NCBI RefSeq assembly: GCF_015751765.1
Contig: NZ_JADOTX010000001.1
Span: forward strand, 62,001 to 126,000
Length of the DNA stretch: 64,000 nucleotides
Direction of reading: 5' to 3'
From: Micromonospora ureilytica
GTDB lineage: Bacteria; Actinomycetota; Actinomycetes; Mycobacteriales; Micromonosporaceae
The translations under genes were made by a program, and so were the position numbers. The notes below the pieces were generated by a model. That model was not told the DNA's origin, did not search any database, and saw only the letters and a list, made by a program, of their open reading frames with translations. Below are positions 58,328-64,000 of the stretch, in pieces; position 1 is the stretch's first letter; every line of letters starts with the position of its first letter.

Positions 58328-59392
58328 TCAGTAGACCGACAGGTGTACGTGGTTGGTGTGGTCGGTCGACGGGGTGCCGTGCGCCCCGCTGTACGACTTC
58401 CACCCGCTGCTGGGCAGCCAGATCTGCTTGTACCAGATCACGTAGAGCACGGCGAGCCGGTCCGCGTTGCGGATGAAGTACGCGGCAAGGTTGTTGCCGT
58501 ACGTCTTGTCGCCGCCGGTGGCGGCTCCACCGAAGCCGCTCTTCTGTGCGGCGAAGTCGCAGGCCCGACCCTTCGGGTGTTCACCGGAGCCGCTGGGGCG
58601 GTGGCACGAGACGTACCGGGTGAAGCCCGCGGCCTTGGCCTGGTTGAGGGCGTGCAGGGTGCGCGGGGTGATGCAGCCGTTGGCCGGCGTGGGGTCGTTG
58701 ACGCTGCACGACTCGGAGGGCCAGGAGCCGTCGGAGTTGCGCGGTGCGGCCTTCGCGTTGGCGCTGGAGGTGCCCCGGTTGGAACCGGTGTCGGCGGTGG
58801 TCTGCGGCTTGGGTGCGGTGGCCACGGTCAGGGCCCGTTCGGCCTGATCCTTGCGCTTGGCCATCACCGCGACCTGCTTGCGTTGTTCGTTGATCTCGCC
58901 GTCCAGGGCGCCCCGGGTGCGGTTGGCCTGGTCCTTGCTCTTCAGCAGGTCGCCCAGCACCCTGTCCTCGTTGGCGGCCACCGCGTCCAGCGCGGCGGCC
59001 CGGTCCATGAAGCCTTCGGGAGTGTTGCTGTTGAGCAGCGCCGACATCGCGCCGAGCCGGCCGGTGCGGTACGCCACCCCGGCGATCTCGCCGACCTTGC
59101 TGCTGCGCTGGTCGATCTCGACCTCGATGGTCTTCAGCTGGGTGGCGAGTTGCTGTTGCCGTTGTACGGAGGTGTCCAGGGCGCGCTTCGCGTCCAGGTA
59201 GCCCTTGCTGGCCGCCTCGAGTTGGGCGCGCAACGCCGGGGTGCCGCCCTCCTCGTCGGAGTCGGGTGCGGCGGCCCGCGATCCGGTTGGGGGAGCGGCC
59301 GAGGCGGTGCCGGCCGGAAGCGCGACGCCGAGGGCGAACATCGCGACGATCAGGGCCGCCAGTCGGGCGGCGGGTGGTCGTGCTGGTGCCAC
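58328..59392 (-). CDS. Secreted coiled-coil protein with M15-like (ARB-07466-type) C-terminal domain
   Basis: 354 residues, GTG 59392. Signal peptide (AALIVAMFALGVALPAGTASA), a coiled coil at about 45-190 (QLEAASKGYLDAKRALDTSV, QRQQQLATQLKTIEVEID) like that of NlpC/P60 and RipA-type proteins, a Ser/Thr linker, and a C-terminal domain with CHRPSGSGEHPKGRACDFA and DHTNHVHLSVY, whose His and Asp residues fit the zinc site of M15-like/VldE carboxypeptidases. A role in peptidoglycan remodelling is likely. The 5' leader is a c-di-AMP riboswitch, a known control of actinobacterial cell-wall hydrolases. Confidence 0.85.
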   Translation of the reverse strand: MAPARPPAARLAALIVAMFALGVALPAGTASAAPPTGSRAAAPDSDEEGGTPALRAQLEAASKGYLDAKRALDTSVQRQQQLATQLKTIEVEIDQRSSKVGEIAGVAYRTGRLGAMSALLNSNTPEGFMDRAAALDAVAANEDRVLGDLLKSKDQANRTRGALDGEINEQRKQVAVMAKRKDQAERALTVATAPKPQTTADTGSNRGTSSANAKAAPRNSDGSWPSESCSVNDPTPANGCITPRTLHALNQAKAAGFTRYVSCHRPSGSGEHPKGRACDFAAQKSGFGGAATGGDKTYGNNLAAYFIRNADRLAVLYVIWYKQIWLPSSGWKSYSGAHGTPSTDHTNHVHLSVY

Positions 59393-59400
59393 TGAGCATG

Positions 59401-59524
59401 TCCTTCCGTCAGCCGCCGACCGGGTTAGCTGACGGGTTCGGGACGGAAGATCCCTACCGCTGACGCGGATGCACCCCAGAAACATGGTTCCCCGGTTCGC
59501 CCAGCTGGGCGATTAGGCGGCGAC
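59401..59524 (-). ncRNA. c-di-AMP (ydaO/yuaA-type) riboswitch
   Basis: The leader of the cell-wall gene carries the conserved blocks of this class on the minus strand, in order: GGTCGCCGCCTAATC, AACCGGGGAACCA, TGGGGTGCATCCGCG, GGTAGGGATCTTCCGTCCCG, AACCCGTCAGCTAACC and the closing TGACGGAAGGA. It ends about 9 nt before the GTG start, and AAGGA near its 3' end may be the ribosome site. Binding of c-di-AMP normally switches expression off. Confidence 0.9.
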
Positions 59525-59673
59525 CACCACCGGCGCCGGGAGGGCGCCGCCTGGTGGAGGCCGGGACCGAGCCTACCGGTGCCGATGGGGCCGCTGCAGC
59601 CAATGTGACGGACGGTGCGTGCGTCATCACGGAAAATTACGGCGAAAGTCGAGCAATGTTCCGAAAAGCCCCG

Positions 59674-60600
59674 TCACCATTCGATGGAGCCACACGCTCC
59701 GGAGTCGGCGCCGGGCTCGATCTGCAGTGTCGCGTGCTCGATGCGGAAGTCGTCGTGCAGGGCCGTACGCGCTGCGGTGAGCACCGCGCCGACCTCCGCG
59801 CCGGGTGCCATGGTCAGGTGTGCGGAGGCCACATCCATGCCCGAGGTGAGCGTCCAGACGTGCAGGTCGTGCACCTCGACGACACCGGGGACCGCGGCCA
59901 GCCGGTCGTGCACGGCGGTCACCTGGAGGTGCTCAGGGGCGGCCTGCACCAGGATGCGGACGGCGGCGCGGGCCAGCCGCCAGGTGCGCGGCAGGATGAA
60001 CACGCCGATGGCGACCGCGACCAGGGGGTCGGCCCACCACCAGTCGGTGACGGTGATGAGCAGTGCCGCGCCGATGACGCCGAGCGAGCCGAGCAGGTCG
60101 CCGAGGACCTCCAGGTAGGCGCCCTGGAGGTTGATGCTCTCCCGGGCCCCGGCGCGCAGCAGGGCGAAGGCGCCGATGTTCGCGAGCAGGCCGAGCACGG
60201 CCACCGCGAGCATCGGGCCGGCGATGACCTGGTGCGGATCGCCGAAACGGCGGATCGCCTCGATCACCACGTAGATCGCGACGCCGGAGAGCAGGACGGC
60301 GTTGGCCAGCGCGGCGAGCACCTCGAGTCGGTAGAGCCCGAAGGTGCGTTGCGGGTCGCCGGTGGCCCGCCGGGTCGCCGTGATCGCGGCGAGCGCCATC
60401 CCGATGCCGAGCACGTCGGTGAACATGTGCCCGGCGTCGGAGAGCAGGGCGAGCGAGCCGGTGTGCAGGGCGACCACCGCCTCGACCACCATCAGGGTGG
60501 CGAGCAGCCCGAATGCGGCCCAGAGTCGACCCCGGTGCTGGTGTGCGGCATTGGCGACGGACCCATGGTGGTGGTCATGACCTGCGCCCACGAGAACCAC
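59674..60600 (-). CDS. Cation diffusion facilitator (CzcD/ZitB-type) metal exporter
   Basis: 308 residues from GTG 60600; a GTG at 60591 has a better-spaced GGAAGG. A His-rich start (HDHHHG), six spans, the metal site SLALLSDAGHMFTDVLGIGM (His/Asp in span 2) and LGDLLGSLGVIGAALL in span 5, with a C-terminal cytoplasmic domain VEVHDLHVWTLTSGMDVASA. It exports Zn2+ or a similar ion in exchange for protons. An inverted repeat 34-55 bp upstream could bind an ArsR/SmtB-type metal sensor. Confidence 0.93.
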   Translation of the reverse strand: MVLVGAGHDHHHGSVANAAHQHRGRLWAAFGLLATLMVVEAVVALHTGSLALLSDAGHMFTDVLGIGMALAAITATRRATGDPQRTFGLYRLEVLAALANAVLLSGVAIYVVIEAIRRFGDPHQVIAGPMLAVAVLGLLANIGAFALLRAGARESINLQGAYLEVLGDLLGSLGVIGAALLITVTDWWWADPLVAVAIGVFILPRTWRLARAAVRILVQAAPEHLQVTAVHDRLAAVPGVVEVHDLHVWTLTSGMDVASAHLTMAPGAEVGAVLTAARTALHDDFRIEHATLQIEPGADSGACGSIEW

Positions 60601-60633
60601 CTTCCGTCGCTGGCCGGGACCCGGTCAAATGTA

Positions 60634-60655
60634 TGCTCACATCGCTATGTGTGCA
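60634..60655. promoter_or_regulatory. Inverted repeat upstream of the metal exporter
   Basis: TGCTCACAT (60634-60642) and ATGTGTGCA (60647-60655) match 8 of 9 across a CGCT centre, in a locally AT-rich patch right before the CDF gene. The position suits a metal-sensor operator. Confidence 0.5.
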
Positions 60656-60697
60656 AGTGTACGTGCAGCGCCTCTCGCCGACGGCGGTCCGCGCAGG

Positions 60698-62815
60698 TCA
60701 GCCGGTCGGGTCGATGGTGGTGAGCCGCTGGGTGGCCCGGGAGAGCGCCACGTACAGGGTGCGTACCCCGGCGCCCGGATCCGCCCGGATCTCGCTCGGG
60801 GCGACCAGCACCACCCCGTCGTACTCCATGCCCTTGGCCTCCAGGCTGGTCACCACCTGCAACCTCGGCGCGCCGAGCGCGCCGAGCCAACCGGCGACCT
60901 CGTCGCGGCGGGGGACCGGCGTGATCACCCCGACCGTGCCCTCCACCTCGGCCAGCAGGCCGGCGGCGGCCTCCACCGTCGCGGTCTCCAACCCGGTGGG
61001 GGGCACCACCAGCTCGACCGGTTCGACCCCGGTGGAGCGGACGGCTGTCGGCAGCGGCAGGTCGGGGTAGAGCCGACGGATCTCCGCCGCCGCCACCGCG
61101 AAGATCTCCGCCGAGTTGCGGTAGTTGGTGGTGAGCGTGAAGTCGTGTCGCTTACGCCGGCCCAGCGCCTGGTCCCGGGCTCGGTTCAGCTCCTCCGGAT
61201 CGCCGGTCCAGGCGGTCTGCGCGGGGTCGCCCACCACGGTCCAGGAGGCCAGTCGGCCGCGCCGACCGATCATCCGCCACTGCATCGGCGAGACGTCCTG
61301 CGCCTCGTCCACCACCACGTGCGCGTACTCCCGGTAGTCCTCCGGGCGCTCCCGGGCCGCCGCGCGGGCGGCCCGCTGCCGTTCGCCGAGGGTGCTCAAC
61401 TCGCGGACGCCACCGGCGAGCTGGAACGGATCGCGTCGCGCGCGAGCCGGCTGCGCGGGCTTACCGAGCAGCGCGTCCAACTCGTCCAACAGCGCCACGT
61501 CGGCGATGGTCAGCCCGGCCGAGTCCAGGTTCCGGTACGCGGCGTTGAGCAGCCGGATCTCCGCCGAGGAGAGGATTCCCCCGGCGTACCTGCGCAGCCG
61601 ATCCGGCTGCGCCAGCCAGCCGAGCACGTGCCGGGGGTGCAGCCGAGGCCACCACGCCTTGAGGAACTCCCGGAACTCCGACCGCTCGGCGATCTCCGCC
61701 TCGAAGGCGGGCTGCTCCGGCAGCCGACCGCTGCTCAGCTCGCGGGCCTGCGCCCAGAGCGCTGCGAACACCCCGTCGAAACCGGCCCGGCGCACCTCGT
61801 TGCGCCGCGCGCCGCGTTGCAGCGCGCGATCCCGGATCCGGTCCAGCGCGGCCCGGTCCAGTCGCAGCAGAGTGCCCCGGTAGAGCAGCCGTAGCTCACC
61901 CGGGCCGCCCGGCACCGCGTCGCGGGCCGCCCGCTCCAGCACCCGGCGCATCCGCAGCGAGCCCTTCACCGCCGCCACTTCGGGCGGGTCGGGGCGGGTC
62001 GCTGTCATCCCCGGAAAGAGGGTGCCCAGCGAGTGCAGGGTCGCGGTGTCCTCACCGAGCGACGGCAGCACGGAACCGATGTACTCGACGAAGACCGACG
62101 ACGGGCCGACCACCAGGATGCCGCCGCCGGCGTAGCGGCTGCGGTCGGAATAGAGCAGGAACGCCGCCCGGTGCAGGGCGACAGCGGTCTTGCCGGTGCC
62201 GGGGCCGCCCGCGACGATCGTCACCCCGGAGCCGGGCGAGCGGATCGCCTCGTCCTGCTCCCGCTGGATGGTCGCCACGATGTCGCGCATACCCCGGCCG
62301 GTGGCCTTGGACAGGGTGGCCAGCAGCGCGCCGTCACCGACGACTGTCATCCCCTCCGGGGCGGCCGTCGGGTCCAGCAGGTCGTCCTCGATCCGGGTGA
62401 CCCGCTCGGCGCGGGACTGGATGGTGCGGCGCCGCACCACGTCCAGCGGCTGCGCCGGGGTGGCCTGGTAGAAGGCGGCGGCGGCCGGCGCGCGCCAGTC
62501 GACGACAAGCGTGACGGCGTTCTCGTCGCGGATCCCCAGCCGCCCGACGTGCAGCACCTGACGGTCGCGCAGGTCCAGCCGGCCGAAGACCAGCCCCTCG
62601 TGCTCGGCGTCCAGGGTGTGCCGCCGCTGCGCTGCGTGGAAGACCATCGCGTCGCGCTCGACCAGCGCGCCGTGCGTGCCCACCCGCGCCATCCGGTAGC
62701 CGTCACGCTCGGCGCGGACGGCCGACTGCCGCAGCTCGGCCAGTCGGGCGTACACCCGGTCGAGGTGTCGTTGCTCGACGGCGATCTCCTGCTCCAGGCC
62801 GGTCTGGTCGGTCAA
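60698..62815 (-). CDS. helR: HelR-like UvrD/HelD-family ATPase (RNA polymerase-associated)
   Basis: 705 residues, TTG 62815 with GAAGGAG 6 nt upstream. The N-terminal coiled-coil arm (about 1-65, EQRHLDRVYARLAELRQSAV) precedes a split superfamily 1 helicase core: Walker A GGPGTGKTAV (203-212), VVDEAQDVSPMQW, TVVGDPAQTAWTG, LTTNYRNS and LEAKGMEYDGVVLVAP. HelD/HelR proteins bind RNA polymerase and recycle stalled complexes; actinobacterial HelR can displace rifampicin. I saw no match to the 19-bp rifamycin-associated element upstream, so induction by rifamycins is not supported. Assignment to HelR rather than generic HelD is an inference. Confidence 0.85.
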   Translation of the reverse strand: MTDQTGLEQEIAVEQRHLDRVYARLAELRQSAVRAERDGYRMARVGTHGALVERDAMVFHAAQRRHTLDAEHEGLVFGRLDLRDRQVLHVGRLGIRDENAVTLVVDWRAPAAAAFYQATPAQPLDVVRRRTIQSRAERVTRIEDDLLDPTAAPEGMTVVGDGALLATLSKATGRGMRDIVATIQREQDEAIRSPGSGVTIVAGGPGTGKTAVALHRAAFLLYSDRSRYAGGGILVVGPSSVFVEYIGSVLPSLGEDTATLHSLGTLFPGMTATRPDPPEVAAVKGSLRMRRVLERAARDAVPGGPGELRLLYRGTLLRLDRAALDRIRDRALQRGARRNEVRRAGFDGVFAALWAQARELSSGRLPEQPAFEAEIAERSEFREFLKAWWPRLHPRHVLGWLAQPDRLRRYAGGILSSAEIRLLNAAYRNLDSAGLTIADVALLDELDALLGKPAQPARARRDPFQLAGGVRELSTLGERQRAARAAARERPEDYREYAHVVVDEAQDVSPMQWRMIGRRGRLASWTVVGDPAQTAWTGDPEELNRARDQALGRRKRHDFTLTTNYRNSAEIFAVAAAEIRRLYPDLPLPTAVRSTGVEPVELVVPPTGLETATVEAAAGLLAEVEGTVGVITPVPRRDEVAGWLGALGAPRLQVVTSLEAKGMEYDGVVLVAPSEIRADPGAGVRTLYVALSRATQRLTTIDPTG

Positions 62816-62922
62816 CGCACGCTCCTTCAGAGGTCGCCGGCAGGCGGCGGGAACCGCGCGGGCCAACCGAGAAGAGTACGGCCCTGGGCCCGACCCGCCG
62901 CGCCCGAGGTGCGGGAACGTGC

Positions 62923-63858
62923 TCACGCACCCGTTTCGGCGGTGATCGCGTGCGGCGCTTCGGTGAGCACCCGGCGCAGAACCCCGGTGAGCGCCGCGTT
63001 GACCTCGTCCGGGCGTTCCATCATCAGCATGTGCCCGGCACCTGGGCAGACGGTCAGCTCGGTGGCCGGCAGAGCGGCCGCGATCGACTCGGCGCACGGC
63101 GGTGGGGTCAGCCGGTCCCGGTCGCCGACCAGGGCGGCGGCCGGCAGGTGGGCCAACGCGGCGAGGGTGTCCAGTCGGTGCTGGGTGCCGATGGAGGCCC
63201 GGAACCCGCCGATCGAGCGCAGCGAGGCCCGAGCCACCGCCGACGTCACCAGGCGGATGTCGGCCGGCTCGCAGCTGTCACCGAAGAGCATCCACCGGAT
63301 GCTCGGTTGCAGCGCGTTCAGCAGTGCCCGGGGCGCCCGCCACGAGCCACACCGGGCCAGCACGCCGGCGCCTGTCGTCTCGGCCAGCCGGATCAACCGG
63401 GCGATCCGTGGCGAGAGCCCGTAGACGGTGTGCGTGTGTCCCTCGGCGGTGGTCGAGACGAAGACCAGGCCGGCGGTACGGGCGGCGAAGTGCGTGGGGT
63501 GGCGGTGGGCGTACTCCATGATCGTCATGCCGCCCATCGAGTGCCCGACAAGCACCACCGGGCCGGTCGGCGCCACGGCGTCGATCACCGCGGCCAGGTC
63601 GTCACCCAACTGGGCCACTGTCGCCGTGGGCAGCGCCATGCAGCTGGACCGGCCGTGCCCCCGAGCGTCGTACGCGACCACCCGCACCGCACCACCGAAC
63701 GGGGCCGCGGTGAGTGCGTCGACCTGCCGGTGCCAGGCGCGCCCGTCCAGCGTCCAGCCGTGCAGCAGGATGACGGTGACCTGGGCGTCCGTCGGGCCCG
63801 TCGCCTCGACGTTGAGCCGTACGCCGTCCGGCAGACCGACCTCGAACCGCTCCGGCAT
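62923..63858 (-). CDS. Alpha/beta hydrolase
   Basis: 311 residues, ATG 63858 with GGGGAGG 5 nt upstream. VTVILLHGWTLDGRAWHRQV (oxyanion), VVAYDARGHGRSS, nucleophile elbow VVLVGHSMGG (S107), acid in LVGDRDRLTPP and His in CPGAGHMLMMERPDEVN. It resembles the haloperoxidase/epoxide-hydrolase-like group; the substrate is unknown. It lies 107 bp upstream of the helicase gene on the same strand and may share its transcript. The 142 bp beyond its start to the window edge show no gene. Confidence 0.9.
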   Translation of the reverse strand: MPERFEVGLPDGVRLNVEATGPTDAQVTVILLHGWTLDGRAWHRQVDALTAAPFGGAVRVVAYDARGHGRSSCMALPTATVAQLGDDLAAVIDAVAPTGPVVLVGHSMGGMTIMEYAHRHPTHFAARTAGLVFVSTTAEGHTHTVYGLSPRIARLIRLAETTGAGVLARCGSWRAPRALLNALQPSIRWMLFGDSCEPADIRLVTSAVARASLRSIGGFRASIGTQHRLDTLAALAHLPAAALVGDRDRLTPPPCAESIAAALPATELTVCPGAGHMLMMERPDEVNAALTGVLRRVLTEAPHAITAETGA

Positions 63859-64000
63859 CGCCACCTCCCCAGGGCCGACCCAGCACCACCAGCACCTCCG
63901 ATACCCGGCGGTAACACACCGGCTACCCGCCACGACACCACGCCAATCGCACCGTGGCGAAGATTCCCGACCTCGCCCGTGCTGGACGGCGGCGGGCCAA

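Noticed and set aside
62816..62922. Rifamycin-associated element upstream of the HelR-like gene
   Set aside because: No stretch matches the palindromic GGGGCTTGC..GCAAGGCCC pattern closely enough.
1..64000. CRISPR array, tRNA or rRNA genes, insertion sequences
   Set aside because: No regularly spaced direct repeats, no transposase-like protein and no tRNA-like cloverleaf were noticed by eye. A covariance-model scan would be decisive for tRNAs.

Overview
The window reads as one continuous piece of a very GC-rich actinobacterial chromosome. Third codon positions are nearly all G or C, GTG and TTG starts are common, and the gene content is typical of soil Actinomycetota: SARP, ECF, AraC, MerR and LuxR regulators, an F420-type luciferase-family oxidoreductase, alditol oxidase, a GH74 xyloglucanase, and a c-di-AMP riboswitch in front of a cell-wall hydrolase-like gene. 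My inference is a Micromonospora-like member of the Micromonosporaceae. I see no rRNA, tRNA, CRISPR array, complete insertion sequence or replication origin.

Layout. 1-7.7 kb is a mixed regulatory and accessory stretch: a cut-off gene and a reductase-like gene, a scar of two gene 3' ends placed back to back, a large SARP regulator followed by two related secreted proteins behind three 11-bp direct repeats, and a toxin-antitoxin-like pair. 7.7-14.5 kb holds a SigE-type ECF sigma factor with its membrane partner, two divergent AraC regulators, a HAD-Imm21 fusion and a 33-residue secreted peptide. 14.6-19.6 kb has an ECF41-type sigma factor with its oxidoreductase, an HD protein and an MFS transporter. 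19.6-26.5 kb has a TetR-GNAT-HTH operon divergent from an aldo/keto reductase, a split Ig/TIM-barrel-like protein, an ArsR-SRPBCC operon and an LLM oxidoreductase. 26.6-34.5 kb carries alditol oxidase, a site-2-type protease, an ABC exporter pair and a DesKR-type two-component system.

34.5-45.6 kb holds an L,D-transpeptidase and a tightly packed four-gene set that looks like a transmembrane redox system (heme-b membrane protein, NuoF-like flavin/FeS protein, thioredoxin-like lipoprotein, CcdA). It also has serS, a MerR-sliding-clamp fusion, a saccharopine-reductase-like protein and an alcohol dehydrogenase relative lacking two catalytic zinc ligands. 45.7-57.5 kb has a large LuxR/MalT-type regulator, a peroxiredoxin-DsbA operon, a BON protein, a xyloglucanase behind a CebR-like box, a tiny acidic lipoprotein, a STAS protein, SurE and a PfkB kinase. 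57.6-64 kb ends with the riboswitch-controlled cell-wall protein, a CDF metal exporter, a HelR-like helicase and an alpha/beta hydrolase.

The most promising undescribed units are the SARP-controlled secreted pair (1977-6499), the mini-peptide at 14385, the membrane redox module (35624-40263), the MerR-clamp fusion, and the small regulator at 19636-20115, whose gene is bracketed by two copies of the same palindrome. Operons, operators and terminators were called by eye; no similarity search was run.
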